DNA from: Paenirhizobium naphthalenivorans
GTDB lineage: Bacteria; Pseudomonadota; Alphaproteobacteria; Rhizobiales; Rhizobiaceae
Assembly (NCBI RefSeq): GCF_007992095.1
Contig: NZ_BJZP01000008.1
Coordinates: 62,001-126,000, forward strand
DNA length: 64,000 bases
Reading direction: 5' to 3'
Position numbers and translations under genes: made by a program. Under the pieces are notes generated by a model. The model had not been told where the DNA came from, did not search any database, and saw only the letters and a program-made list of their open reading frames with translations. Each line of letters begins with the position of its first letter. Position 1 is the first letter of the stretch. This document shows positions 1-10,142 of this stretch, piece by piece.

Positions 1-243
1 GAGTCCGAAGAAAAGACCAAGGGCGGCATCATCATTCCCGATACCGCCAAGGAAAAGCCGGCTGAAGGCGAAATCATCGCTGTCGGCTCCGGCGTTCGCG
101 ACGACCACGGCAAGATCGTTCCGCTCGACGTCAAGGTCGGCGACCGCGTTCTGTTCGGCAAGTGGTCGGGCACCGAAGTCAAGCTCGACGGCGTAGACCT
201 TCTGATCATGAAGGAAGCCGACATCATGGGCGTTATCGGCTGA
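1..243 (+). CDS. groES: Co-chaperonin GroES (C-terminal part, cut by window start)
   Basis: The first 80 codons in frame 1 read as the C-terminal four-fifths of a GroES, the 10-kDa lid that caps the GroEL folding chamber in the cytoplasm. Visible hallmarks are the mobile-loop end [14 protein letters not shown], the AEGEIIAVG strand and the conserved ending [10 protein letters not shown]. The N-terminus lies outside the window, so start and promoter (including any CIRCE element) cannot be judged. It is followed 66 bp later by groEL on the same strand, the usual groESL operon. Rhizobia often carry several groESL copies, and this fragment does not tell which one it is. Confidence 0.97.
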   Translation, partial: ESEEKTKGGIIIPDTAKEKPAEGEIIAVGSGVRDDHGKIVPLDVKVGDRVLFGKWSGTEVKLDGVDLLIMKEADIMGVIG

Positions 244-291
244 TTGAGCCGGTTTACCCTTCCCGAAATCAACAATTCACCAAAGGGCTGA

Positions 292-1951
<1,660 letters not shown>

Positions 1952-1953
<2 letters not shown>

Positions 1954-1971
1954 TAAGGCGACTGCCTTATT
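1952..1971 (+). other. Hairpin overlapping the groEL stop codon
   Basis: A perfect 8-bp inverted repeat AATAAGGC / GCCTTATT with a GACT loop begins inside the stop codon. There is no T-run after it, so it is more likely an mRNA 3'-end stabiliser or processing structure than a terminator. A second perfect 10-bp hairpin, GTTCAGCGCG / CGCGCTGAAC at 2013-2037, follows. Confidence 0.5.
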
Positions 1972-2100
1972 ACTGAATAAAACCCCTAGAGCTTCACCCA
2001 TGCCTATAAGGGGTTCAGCGCGTCAAGCGCGCTGAACTGGCGGCACGGGTGGCGTGATGTGATAGGCGAAAGCCTGCCACACGGACCCAAACGGTTACGG

Positions 2101-2128
2101 AAAGGGCGGTCTTCGGACCGCCCTTTTT
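2101..2128 (+). terminator. Rho-independent terminator of groESL
   Basis: AAAGGGCGGTC, loop TTCG, GACCGCCCTTT and then further T residues: an 11-bp perfect stem with a stable tetraloop and a short T-run. It is the first structure with a T-run after groEL, 148 bp beyond its stop. Confidence 0.88.
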
Positions 2129-2855
2129 GCTTTGTGCGATTCGACAGATGCATCGCCGACAAGCCGATCGGGGTCCTCCCGTCACAACGGCTTCATACAA
2201 CCCCACGTCACTTCCGACCTTTCGTTTCTACTCACATTCGGACATATTAATGAAACCTGCAATATCGCTCGCCATCCCGGCGTCACCGACAGAAGCGCGT
2301 TTCAGCGCACTCTTTATCCGCCCGCCATCAGATGGATGACCTGCTCAGAGAGGTATCGCAATAGCCAGTTTTGTAACGCGCGGCCAACGAATGAAGCCTC
2401 CTCATATTCGGGTTTGCATGCTAACAGTGCCGAATCCCCTACTTCGATAGGGGGTAAGGCAGGCAAAAAAGCGAATATGTGCGATGTTCAAAAAATACAC
2501 GCAAAGGTAAAAAATCGCATTGCGGACGGCGTGAAATATTTATAACGCTGCGATACAGAATTGAAATTCCATGGTGGAGGCTACGGGGGTGGCGCCACCA
2601 TTGGTAACTGGCCGACGAGCCAGATACGACGGGGAACGGGGTGGTTGTAACCTATGCGCGAAGCGCCTACTCTACAGCATGCGTTTATGATTAGTTTATA
2701 ATACTTCGCGCACCTTACGAGCCGCAGGCGTCTGTGACGGACATGTGGCTTGTTCGATCGCGAAAAGAATGAAATCGACGGGCGCTTTCACGCGGCCGAA
2801 ATTGAAACTGATCCGAGAGCAATACGCGTAAATCGGCAAATGCCTGGGGACAGCC
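2129..2855. other. Non-coding stretch downstream of groESL
   Basis: About 730 bp with no convincing gene. It is more AT-rich than its neighbours, notably about 2240-2570. Open frames here have no ribosome site or recognisable domain. A 7-bp inverted repeat ATGGTGG / CCACCAT spans 2571-2601 around a GGTGGCGCCACC palindrome. A promoter for the following small gene is likely near its right end but no clear boxes could be assigned. Confidence 0.4.
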
Positions 2856-3308
2856 TTGTTTAAGATTGCCAGAGCCAGCCTTTCAGCACCGTTCAGCATG
2901 GGTTTTCCCGAGCGTGAGCGTGAAGACCGCGAGAGCAGTGTTTCCGCTCAGTTCTCCGTTTCGGAGGGCTGGGTCGGTGACCTATCCAATGGTGTAATCA
3001 AACTTGGCGAACGGGCAACCCAGCTGCATGGGCTCAACAACCCGGAGTGCGGTCTTCTCAGCATGATGCGCTGCTACGATCCCAATGACCGCTCTCATAT
3101 TCTCGAGCTTTTCGAACAGGCGGCAACCGCGTCCTCGCACTTCTGCTATTCCACGACGATCAGCCTATCGAATGGCCATCGCCAGCCCGTTTTCTGCATC
3201 GGCGAGTCCGATGGACTGGAACAGTCGTGTGCCGGACGCATGCTCGGCATTTTCGTCTTCCCGCGCTTCAGGCTGGTCGCCCCGGCGACCGTTCGCGCCT
3301 ACTCCTGA
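2856..3308 (+). CDS. Small hypothetical protein, possibly PAS-like
   Basis: 150 residues if the TTG at 2856 is used, which has GGGGA 5 bp upstream; ATG 2898 would give a shorter 136-residue form. No signal peptide or membrane segment. From about residue 45 the pattern (GVIKLGERATQLHGL, then CGLLSMMRCYDPNDRSHILE, then FCYSTTISLSNGHRQPVFCIGES, then MLGIFVFPRF) resembles a degenerate PAS sensor fold in which the final beta hairpin carries the ligand pocket. That assignment is by eye only. It stands alone between the groESL terminator and the DoxX gene, with no output domain. Confidence 0.55.
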   Translation: MFKIARASLSAPFSMGFPEREREDRESSVSAQFSVSEGWVGDLSNGVIKLGERATQLHGLNNPECGLLSMMRCYDPNDRSHILELFEQAATASSHFCYSTTISLSNGHRQPVFCIGESDGLEQSCAGRMLGIFVFPRFRLVAPATVRAYS

Positions 3309-3499
3309 TTCAATCCTTCCAAAGGTCGACCACAAGGACGGCAAAGGTGTATCCGCTCGCCCTCATCGTTTCTCTTTAGCGAACGATCAGTCAAAGATTG
3401 TCCGCCTATCGCCGACAATCAAGACATGAAACAACCGCTCCAGGAAATCAAACAGCAAGGCACGCGCCACTCCGGTCGCCCGTGCCCCAGGAGCCGAAC

Positions 3500-3943
3500 A
3501 TGTCCAACAGCAACAATGCCCTCATCCTTATCGCCCGCGTCCTTCTCTCCTTCATTTTCATCTATTCCGGCTTCGGCAAGCTGATCGACCCGGCCGGCAC
3601 AGCCGGCATGATCACCGGTGCCGGCCTGCCCGCCGCGACTGCGCTTGCCTATCTCGCCGGCCTGTTCGAATTCGTCGCCGGCCTGTTCGTTCTCGTCGGC
3701 TTCCAGACCAAGATCGCCGGCTGGCTGCTCGCTCTCTTCTGTGTCTTCACCGGTCTCGTGTTCCATTCGGGCACCGTTGCCATCGAGGGCTGGCCGGAAG
3801 GTGCGCTCGGTTGGATCAACACGCTGAACCAGATCATGATGATGAAGAACATCACGCTGGCCGGCGCCTACATCCTGCTCGCCACCTTCGGCCCGGGCGC
3901 CTACTCGCTCGACGCCCGCCGCGGTGCCGCCGTCGCAGCCTGA
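3500..3943 (+). CDS. DoxX family inner-membrane protein
   Basis: 147-residue integral membrane protein with four predicted helices. The N-terminal signature LLSFIFIYSGFGKLIDPAGTA and the following YLAGLFEFVAGLFVLVGF are typical of the DoxX/DoxD family, whose bacterial members are poorly defined. The ATG at 3500 was chosen because AGGAG sits 6 bp upstream and the family motif begins there; the frame stays open further upstream to 3398 but without a ribosome site. A strong terminator follows, so it is probably monocistronic, although an exported phytochelatin-synthase-like gene lies next on the same strand. Confidence 0.85.
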   Translation: MSNSNNALILIARVLLSFIFIYSGFGKLIDPAGTAGMITGAGLPAATALAYLAGLFEFVAGLFVLVGFQTKIAGWLLALFCVFTGLVFHSGTVAIEGWPEGALGWINTLNQIMMMKNITLAGAYILLATFGPGAYSLDARRGAAVAA

Positions 3944-3975
3944 GGTAGTCCCTGCCCTTCATCGTACGGATAGAG

Positions 3976-4005
3976 AAAGCCGCCGGAGCGATCCGGCGGC
4001 TTTTA
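3976..4005 (+). terminator. Rho-independent terminator after the DoxX gene
   Basis: AAAGCCGCCGGA, loop GCGA, TCCGGCGGCTTT, then T/A: a perfect 12-bp stem beginning 32 bp after the DoxX stop codon. Confidence 0.9.
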
Positions 4006-4066
4006 TTTGTATCGTCTTTCCGTTGTGACATAGTGCTGCGGCTGAACAACACGGGAGACAGCTGTG

Positions 4067-4813
4067 ATGATACTGAAAGCCCTTTTTACATCCCTATCGC
4101 TTTCCCTGCTCGCGGGCGTTGCCGCGGCCGAAGACGTCGCCAAGCCGAAGCTTGGCCCGGAAGCTATTCCGATCACCACGGACCACGCTTACCTCAGCAC
4201 AGCCGCAGCGCCCGACTACTGGGCAATCTCTCCCTATTACATCCACCAGCAAACCTCTTCCGCCTGCTCGCTGGCCTCGATCACGATTGCCGTTAACACC
4301 ATGCGCGGACTGCCGGCGCTATCTGAAAACACGCTGGTGACGCAGAACAACCTTCTCGAAGCGACCAAGGATAAGCGCTGGGCCGAGCAGGCGGCAGAAG
4401 AGGGCGACGGCGTCACCTTCGCCGACCTGGTCGCGGACACAGCGCAAAGCCTGAAGGCATTCGACATCAAGGCCGAGGTAACGGCGGCACAGCCGACCAA
4501 GGACAAGGCCGCAACGCTTGAGGCTTTCCGGGCGATGCTGGTTGAAAACGAAACCTCGGCCAAGGACATGGTGCTGATCTACTTCAACCAGGGTGTCGTC
4601 ACCGGCGACTGGGACGGGCCGCATGTCTCGCCAATCGGCGCCTATGACGCGGCGACCGATCGGGTCCTGATCATGGATGTCGACCGCGAATGGTATGTAC
4701 CTTACTGGACCAAGACCGAAACGCTGTTCAAGGCCTTCCAGCGCCCGGCACCTGCCGACCAGGGCGTGCTCGCCGGCGAGACCGGCGGCTGGGTACGCAT
4801 CACCAAGAGCTGA
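4067..4813 (+). CDS. Exported phytochelatin-synthase-like cysteine peptidase
   Basis: 248 residues. An N-terminal signal peptide (hydrophobic to about residue 20, AAA-E cleavage) points to the periplasm. The papain-fold catalytic triad of phytochelatin synthase is visible: Cys67 in SSACSLAS, His186 in GPHVSPIGAYD and Asp204 in LIMDVDREWYVPYW. The latter two strings match the plant and cyanobacterial enzymes closely. The length equals the N-terminal catalytic half only; the Cys-rich plant C-domain is absent, as in other bacterial members, which mostly hydrolyse glutathione (removing Gly) and make little phytochelatin. GTG 4064 is an alternative start; GGGAG lies at 4053-4057. A glutathione-synthesis gene (gshA) lies 32 kb away. 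Activity is inferred, not shown. Confidence 0.8.
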   Translation: MILKALFTSLSLSLLAGVAAAEDVAKPKLGPEAIPITTDHAYLSTAAAPDYWAISPYYIHQQTSSACSLASITIAVNTMRGLPALSENTLVTQNNLLEATKDKRWAEQAAEEGDGVTFADLVADTAQSLKAFDIKAEVTAAQPTKDKAATLEAFRAMLVENETSAKDMVLIYFNQGVVTGDWDGPHVSPIGAYDAATDRVLIMDVDREWYVPYWTKTETLFKAFQRPAPADQGVLAGETGGWVRITKS

Positions 4814-4825
4814 GCTGGACGAGCG

Positions 4826-4854
4826 GGGTTGCCTGATGCGAACGCGGGCAACCC
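4826..4854. terminator. Inverted repeat between convergent genes
   Basis: GGGTTGCC / GGCAACCC, 8 bp with a 13-nt loop, placed between the phytochelatin-synthase-like gene (+) and hisG (-). It could serve as a bidirectional terminator, but T-runs are short. Confidence 0.5.
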
Positions 4855-4895
4855 TTCCCAAGAACAAGCCGGGCCTCGCCCTCCCCGCCCAAGGA

Positions 4896-5591
4896 TCAAA
4901 GGATGGCGCGAACCGCTTCTATGATTCTTGCCACGGCGGCATTGCCCTCATGCTCGGCCTTGCGGGCCCGTACCAGGCAGGCCTCGGAGCGCAGGATCAC
5001 GCCATCGGACAGGATCTTCAGATGGTTGGCCTTGAGCGTCGAGCCGGTCGAGGTGATGTCGACGATGATGTCTGCCTGGCCGGCAGCCGGGGCCCCTTCC
5101 GTCGCGCCGAGACTTTCGACGATGCGGTAGAGCTGAATGCCGTGCTGACGTGAGAAAAACTGCTGGGTGAGGCGCCAGTATTTGGTGGCGATCGCCAGCC
5201 GGCGACCATGGCGGGCACGGAAATCGGCAGCCACATCGCCGAGATCGGCCATGCTGTCAACGTCAAGCCAGATCTCCGGCACGGCGACAACCACGTCTGC
5301 ATGGCCGAAGCCGAGACGGGCGCAGATCTCGACACGGCTGTCGGCTTCCGCCAGCCCCTCGCGGATCAGGTCCTCGCCGGTGACGCCGAAATCGACGGTG
5401 CCGGCGCCGATTTCCCGCGAGATTTCAGAGGCCGAGAGAAAAGCGATCTCGATGTCATCGGCACCTTCGACGCGACCACGATAGGAGCGGTCGTTGCCGA
5501 CGGCGACGATCTTCATGCCGGCCTTTTCGAAAATGGCCGATGCGTCGTCCTTCATCCGGCCTTTGGAGGGCAACCCGATGGTGATGGTCAT
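4896..5591 (-). CDS. hisG: ATP phosphoribosyltransferase catalytic subunit, short form
   Basis: 231 residues. First step of histidine biosynthesis: ATP + PRPP to phosphoribosyl-ATP. The N-terminus [13 protein letters not shown], the phosphate loop [11 protein letters not shown] and the PRPP loop [16 protein letters not shown] are clear. The protein lacks the C-terminal regulatory domain of the long form, so activity and feedback control need the HisZ partner encoded directly upstream. Its ATG overlaps the hisZ stop by 4 bp (ATGA), implying translational coupling. It is the last gene of the hisS...hisZ-hisG block. Confidence 0.95.
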   Translation of the reverse strand: MTITIGLPSKGRMKDDASAIFEKAGMKIVAVGNDRSYRGRVEGADDIEIAFLSASEISREIGAGTVDFGVTGEDLIREGLAEADSRVEICARLGFGHADVVVAVPEIWLDVDSMADLGDVAADFRARHGRRLAIATKYWRLTQQFFSRQHGIQLYRIVESLGATEGAPAAGQADIIVDITSTGSTLKANHLKILSDGVILRSEACLVRARKAEHEGNAAVARIIEAVRAIL

Positions 5592-6709
5592 TTTGCCGCC
5601 CTCGCGGTTTCGATACGATCGAGCCAGAGCGAAAAGCCGACGGCCGGTATATGATCTTCGGCGCCCAACAGCGTCAACAGCCGGTCGAAACGACCGCCGC
5701 CGGCCAGAACTGCCGGCTCCTCGGCTATCCCGATCTCGAAGACGAGGCCGGTATAATAGTCGAGCGGACGGCCGAAGGCGGCGCGATAGTTGATCCGGCC
5801 AAGGTCGAGGCCGAGATTGGCAAGCGCCGCAACCCGCTCGTCGAAACGCGACAAGGCCGGGCCGAGCCGCAGGCCCGCCGCGTCGGCAAAGCCGGACAGT
5901 GCGGCCGAAGCTTCCGACAAGGGTAATTCGAGCGAGAGGAACTCGCGCAGCAAAAGAAGAGCTGCGCCATCAAGACGAGTCTCGGCCAGTTCCAGCTTCT
6001 CTTTGAGGCGCGTGGCGATCTCTCTTGGCGAACGGCTGGCATTGGTCGAATAGCCGGTCGCCTGCATGGTGTCGTCGAGGTGGGCGATCAGCGCCCTATC
6101 GTCGCCGGAAGCAAGCAGCGCCGTCACCATCGGGTCAAACCCCTGGACATGGTTGGGGCTTGCGAGTTTCTTCAGCAACTGGTCGAGCTGCTCGGAATTA
6201 CCGAAGGCCTGAATCAGGCGCTTTTGCCAGCCTGCCGGCAAGCCGAGCGCCTTGACCACGGCTTCGAACACCGCCTGATCGCCGAGTGTCACCGCCAGCG
6301 GTTTTCCCGGCAGCAGGCGGGCAAGGACGGCGCAGGCATCACCGATGGCGCGGGCATCTGCGCTGGCAATGCCGGTATCGCCGAGATCCTCGATGCCGGC
6401 CTGGTAGAACTCATTGGCGCCATCGCGGCGCTGGCGAAAGACCTCGCCGAGATAGGCATAGCGCTTCGGCGTACCGGTCGCGGTCTCGATATGGCGCAGA
6501 CAGACAGGAATGGTGAATTCTGGCCTGAGGCAAAGGCTTTCGCCGCGCTCGTTCTCGGTCATGAAAATGCGACGGCGCAGGTCTTCACCCGCCATGTCGA
6601 GAAAGGGCTCTGCCGGCTGGATGACAGGCGTGTCGACGCGCACAGTCGAGCGCGCGGCAAACTCATCGAGAAGCATGCCGGCAAAATCCGGCATATTGAT
6701 CAATGGCAT
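5588..6709 (-). CDS. hisZ: ATP phosphoribosyltransferase regulatory subunit HisZ
   Basis: 373 residues from ATG 6709 ([17 protein letters not shown]). A paralogue of histidyl-tRNA synthetase that lost aminoacylation and instead binds histidine and activates short HisG as a hetero-octamer. Class II synthetase motifs are recognisable ([24 protein letters not shown]; the motif 2 region [10 protein letters not shown]; the C-terminal motif 3-like [10 protein letters not shown]), but the anticodon-binding domain is missing, which separates it from hisS upstream. The frame runs open 20 codons further upstream, where family similarity stops. Confidence 0.93.
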   Translation of the reverse strand: MPLINMPDFAGMLLDEFAARSTVRVDTPVIQPAEPFLDMAGEDLRRRIFMTENERGESLCLRPEFTIPVCLRHIETATGTPKRYAYLGEVFRQRRDGANEFYQAGIEDLGDTGIASADARAIGDACAVLARLLPGKPLAVTLGDQAVFEAVVKALGLPAGWQKRLIQAFGNSEQLDQLLKKLASPNHVQGFDPMVTALLASGDDRALIAHLDDTMQATGYSTNASRSPREIATRLKEKLELAETRLDGAALLLLREFLSLELPLSEASAALSGFADAAGLRLGPALSRFDERVAALANLGLDLGRINYRAAFGRPLDYYTGLVFEIGIAEEPAVLAGGGRFDRLLTLLGAEDHIPAVGFSLWLDRIETARAAK

Positions 6710-6744
6710 GGGAAGACTCCCTCCATGCTGAAGGCACGTCCCCT

Positions 6745-6945
6745 CTGACCCGCCAGCCATCTCCCCCACAAGCGGGGCGACGAAATGCCGTATCCGCTCG
6801 CGTGCATGGAAGCCTTGAGACGTGGTGTTTTTCCTGTTGCGCCTGGCGCACGTGCGATAGCGGGCAGTGGCCGCATCGCTGCGGCTTGCGGCAGGCTCCG
6901 ACCTGACCTCTCCCCCTTGTGCGGAGGGGTGGGGAGGAGATAGCC
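6745..6945. repeat. RIME-like intergenic element between hisS and hisZ
   Basis: The 243-bp gap contains near-mirror arms: CATCTCCCCCACAAGCGGGG at about 6759 and CTCTCCCCCTTGTGCGGAGG followed by GGGAGGAGAT at about 6908-6941, plus an inner GC-rich dyad. Such CTCCCC...GGGGAG arms are typical of short mosaic intergenic repeats (RIME and similar) in rhizobia. No second copy exists in this window, so the class assignment is from memory. Confidence 0.45.
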
Positions 6946-6952
6946 CAAGAAC

Positions 6953-8479
6953 TCAGACATCGGCCTGCTTCGCCCGGCGACGGTCCTCGGCCTGGGCGGC
7001 AAGGATTTCCCTGACCTTGGCGACCAGGTCTGCTTCCGACACCACCTCCTGCGCGACGCGGGCCTCGCGCCATTCGGCATTGTCGGAGATCTCACCCGAC
7101 AGCCGCTTGCCCTCGATCAGGTCCTTGATCTGCACCACCCCTTGCGCACGCTCGTCGCCGCCCTGGATGATGGCAATCGGTGAGCCGCGGCGGTCGGCAT
7201 ATTTCAGCTGGTTGCCGAACTTCTTCCAATTGCCCTGATACATTTCGGCGCGGATGCCCTCGTTGCGCAGTGCCTGGGTGAAGCGCTGGTAGCGGCCCAT
7301 GCTCTCGACATCGCCGTCCATGACGGTGACCAGCACCGGCGCCAGGACTTCGTCCGCGCCGAGCTTGCCGAGGTTCTTCAGAGCCGTCATCAGGCGCGAG
7401 ACACCGATCGAGAAGCCCGTGGCCGGAACCGGCTGGCCCATGAAGCGCGAGACGAGCCCGTCATAACGCCCACCGCCGCCGACCGAACCGAAGACGACCT
7501 TCTCGCCCTTCTCATTGGTGACGTCGAAGGTGAGTTCGGCTTCGTAGACGGGGCCGGTATAGTATTCGAGGCCGCGAACGACAGACGGATCGATCTTGAT
7601 GCGATCCGGACCATAGCCCGCTCCCATGACCAAGCTGCGGATGGTGTTCAGTTCGTCGACGCCTTCAACACCCTTCTCGGTACCTGCGACCAGTTCGGCC
7701 AGATGCACCGCGCTTTCGACGTAATCGGTGATGCCGACGAAGAAGAGGACCTTTTCGATTTGCTCCGCATTGAGGCCGGCTCCCTTGGTGAAGTCGCCAG
7801 ACTCGTCCTTGCGGCCCTCGCCAAGCAAGAGCGTCACGCCTTCCGTCCCGAACTTGTCGAGCTTGTCGATGGCGCGCAGCACGGTCAAGCGGCGAGCAAA
7901 GTTCTCATCGCCGCCGACGCCGATCGCTTCCATCACGCCATCCAAAACCTTGCGGTTGTTGACGCGGATCACATAATCACCGCGCTTGATGCCGAGGGCT
8001 TCCATGGTATCGGCCATCATCATGCACATTTCGGCATCCGACTGGACGCCGGGGGCGCCGACGCTATCGGCATCGAACTGCATGAACTGGCGGAAACGGC
8101 CGGGGCCGGGCTTCTCGTTGCGGAAGACATAGCCGGCGCGGTAGGTGCGATAGGGCAGCTGGATCTCGTTGAAATTCTCAGCGACATGGCGAGCGAGCGG
8201 CGCAGTCAGGTCATAGCGCAGCGACATCCACTGCTCATCATCGTCCAGCAGCGAGAACACACCCTCGTTCGGCCGATCGGCATCAGGCAGGAATTTTCCC
8301 AGCGCGTCGGTATATTCAAACAGCGGCGTTTCGACCGGATCGAAGCCATAGCGCTCGTAGACCTCGCGGATCTTCGCAGTCATCTCGTTGACAGCGCGAA
8401 TGTCGGCCGCTTCGCGATCAACGAAGCCGCGCGGCAGGCGGGCTTTGAGTTTTTGCGGCTTCTTGTTCTTTTCGCTCAT
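6953..8479 (-). CDS. hisS: Histidyl-tRNA synthetase
   Basis: 508 residues from ATG 8479 ([19 protein letters not shown]). Charges tRNA-His in the cytoplasm. Class II motif 1 around the [21 protein letters not shown] segment, motif 2 [21 protein letters not shown], the histidine-specific [12 protein letters not shown] and motif 3 [13 protein letters not shown] are all visible, followed by a C-terminal anticodon-binding domain. Slightly longer than enterobacterial HisRS, as is usual in rhizobia. The neighbours hisZ and hisG lie 243 bp downstream on the same strand, so synthesis and use of histidine are probably linked in one transcript or a closely spaced pair. Confidence 0.95.
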   Translation of the reverse strand: MSEKNKKPQKLKARLPRGFVDREAADIRAVNEMTAKIREVYERYGFDPVETPLFEYTDALGKFLPDADRPNEGVFSLLDDDEQWMSLRYDLTAPLARHVAENFNEIQLPYRTYRAGYVFRNEKPGPGRFRQFMQFDADSVGAPGVQSDAEMCMMMADTMEALGIKRGDYVIRVNNRKVLDGVMEAIGVGGDENFARRLTVLRAIDKLDKFGTEGVTLLLGEGRKDESGDFTKGAGLNAEQIEKVLFFVGITDYVESAVHLAELVAGTEKGVEGVDELNTIRSLVMGAGYGPDRIKIDPSVVRGLEYYTGPVYEAELTFDVTNEKGEKVVFGSVGGGGRYDGLVSRFMGQPVPATGFSIGVSRLMTALKNLGKLGADEVLAPVLVTVMDGDVESMGRYQRFTQALRNEGIRAEMYQGNWKKFGNQLKYADRRGSPIAIIQGGDERAQGVVQIKDLIEGKRLSGEISDNAEWREARVAQEVVSEADLVAKVREILAAQAEDRRRAKQADV

Positions 8480-8649
8480 GATGCGGGCACCGGATTCCAT
8501 CGTTTTCAAGTGCCGGTGTCTTAGAGGATCAAGGATTTGGCGACAAGAGCCGAGAGACAGCGAAGGGGTGCCCAATGCCGGAAAGTGGTCGTGGCGAGTG
8601 GCATATTCGGGGATGAAAACAAAGAGCCGGCCTATTTGAAGAGAAATAG

Positions 8650-8817
8650 GCACGTCTCAAAGGCCCAAAACAGATTGCGGACGGCTTGCAGGGTTCGAGG
8701 CTCGACCAGTATTGGCGTTACCGGCTTGGCGACAACCGGATCATCTGCGATATCCACGATCATAAGCTGGTCGTGCTCATCATAGAGATCGACCAGTACT
8801 CGCAAGTCTACCGGTAG
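8650..8817 (+). pseudogene. RelE/ParE-type toxin remnant (C-terminal fragment)
   Basis: 55 codons follow a stop codon at 8647 in this frame and end at TAG 8815. The segment QYWRYRLGDNRIICDIHDHK, then LVVLIIEID, ending SQVYR, is a near-textbook C-terminal half of a RelE-family mRNA interferase (usual pattern WRYRVGDYRIICEI...VVRIGHRREVYR). The N-terminal half and any antitoxin gene are missing: upstream of 8647 no frame continues the fold and no start fits. I read it as a decayed toxin gene. The spacing to the next gene is only 3 bp. Confidence 0.7.
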
Positions 8818-8820
8818 TCC

Positions 8821-9579
8821 ATGATCCTCGAAGCCCTGAATTATGCCGCCAGCTGGCCACTGACCACGCCCGGTCATCGCCCTTTCATCCGCTATTCGGT
8901 CAATCTCTGGTCGCGGGCCGCCCGCTGTTCCAGCGACTGGCGGACGCACGAGGAAAACTGCAAGGCGGCAGTACTTGCGGCGGTAGCCGGGCTCAAGCAG
9001 CGGCGCACCGCCGTCGTGCTTGGTTCCGGCCTGCTGCGCGACGTGCCGATCATCGAGCTTTCGCGCGCTTTCGACACCGTGGTTCTGTTCGATCTGGTGC
9101 ATCTTGCCAGCGTTCGGAGCTGGCTGGCCCGAAAGCGCCTTAAGAACATTCGGCTGATCGAGCGTGACCTTTCCGGCTACGCGGACCTTGCGGCCGGCAA
9201 GGAGCCCGATCCGCTCGGCTTTCTGCGACAGCTGCCCTATCTCGACTTCGTCGTCTCGGCCAATCTGCTGTCGCAGATCGGCATGGGGGCAAGCAAGCGG
9301 CTGGAACGGGATGCGAACCAAAGCACAATGCCGGACGATACAGTGGCGCGCCTGATCCGCGCCCATCTGGCCGGCCTGGGCAATCTTGCGGCCGACATCT
9401 GCCTGTTGACCGATATTGCCTACGAGGTGATCGATCGCACCGGCAAGGTCCACGAGCGCTTCGACCTGCTGCATGGCGTGGCGGTCCCCGAACATTGCGC
9501 GGAATGGCTGTGGCCGGTCGCGCCGCTCGGCGAAGAGAGCAAGGATTACCGGGTCGTACATCGGGTGATTGCGGCCTGA
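8821..9579 (+). CDS. Rossmann-fold protein, methyltransferase-like, function unknown
   Basis: 252 residues, soluble, no signal peptide. RRTAVVLGSGLLRDVPI (about residues 60-77) looks like the SAM- or nucleotide-binding first strand and glycine loop, and VVLFDLVHLASVRSW would be strand 2. The next segments (IRLIERDLSG; LDFVVSANLLSQI) fit strands 3 and 4 of a class I methyltransferase. No target motif is visible. There is no clear ribosome site before ATG 8821, only 3 bp after the toxin remnant stop. The open frame on the opposite strand (8632-9561) is a shadow. Confidence 0.65.
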   Translation: MILEALNYAASWPLTTPGHRPFIRYSVNLWSRAARCSSDWRTHEENCKAAVLAAVAGLKQRRTAVVLGSGLLRDVPIIELSRAFDTVVLFDLVHLASVRSWLARKRLKNIRLIERDLSGYADLAAGKEPDPLGFLRQLPYLDFVVSANLLSQIGMGASKRLERDANQSTMPDDTVARLIRAHLAGLGNLAADICLLTDIAYEVIDRTGKVHERFDLLHGVAVPEHCAEWLWPVAPLGEESKDYRVVHRVIAA

Positions 9580-9656
9580 ACCCTGCCGGACAGAGCGCAG
9601 ATCACGAAATCGAGACCGGCCTTGCTTTCGACAAAAGCCCGCTTACCTTCGGCGTC

Positions 9657-10070
9657 ATGAAATTGCTCGTCCGCACTTTTCTCGCGCTTGCCGCTCTGAC
9701 CTATGCCGCCATGCCCTTTGCCGGCATGGCGGCGGTGACTCCGGCCGGTCCAGGCGGGGCCGTGGCGAACATGGTCGCAGAGGTGGTGGAAACCGGTCAG
9801 ACCATGCCCGGCCATGCGAAGCAAGCCGTGGAAAAGGTGCCGATGGATACCGTTTCGTCAGACGCCGATTGCCCGCATACCGACTTGTCAACCGGCAAGT
9901 TGTCCGGCAAGTCTGATCGGGCGCTGCATTGCGCCGCCTGCCTGACCTTGGCGGCCGATCTTCGCATTGCGACTTTCGGCAGACAGGCGCGCGCCGCCGA
10001 GGCGCAGACGATCATGGTCGTCTTCACCTCCTGGCCGGCTGCGCCGCTCGATCCCCCTCCCCGCGTCTGA
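9657..10070 (+). CDS. Small exported protein with Cys pair, DUF2946-like
   Basis: 137 residues. MKLLVRTFLALAALTYAAMPFAGMAA is a signal peptide or N-terminal membrane anchor. The mature part has DADCPHTDL, a central HCAACLTLAADL with two cysteines and a C-terminal MVVFTSWPAAPLDPPPRV. The Cys/His pattern and proline-rich end resemble DUF2946-type proteins found beside copper genes. The next gene, 72 bp downstream, is a DUF305 metal-binding protein, which supports a periplasmic metal role. ATG 9657 was chosen because the signal peptide starts there; the frame is open from 9495. Confidence 0.6.
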   Translation: MKLLVRTFLALAALTYAAMPFAGMAAVTPAGPGGAVANMVAEVVETGQTMPGHAKQAVEKVPMDTVSSDADCPHTDLSTGKLSGKSDRALHCAACLTLAADLRIATFGRQARAAEAQTIMVVFTSWPAAPLDPPPRV

Positions 10071-10142
10071 CGAACCCGATTTCAAACCTGCGGCGCCTTT
10101 GCGCCGAGCTCTCAATTCCGTCTGATAGACAAAGGAAGCACA

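Noticed and set aside
2132..2545. 137-codon open frame in the groESL downstream gap
   Set aside because: Overlaps the terminator, no ribosome site, random composition.
8650..8817. A functional toxin-antitoxin system
   Set aside because: Only the C-terminal half of a RelE fold is present and there is no antitoxin gene beside it.
8632..9561. 309-codon minus-strand open frame over the RelE remnant and methyltransferase-like gene
   Set aside because: The plus strand carries recognisable folds in this stretch and the minus-strand translation does not.
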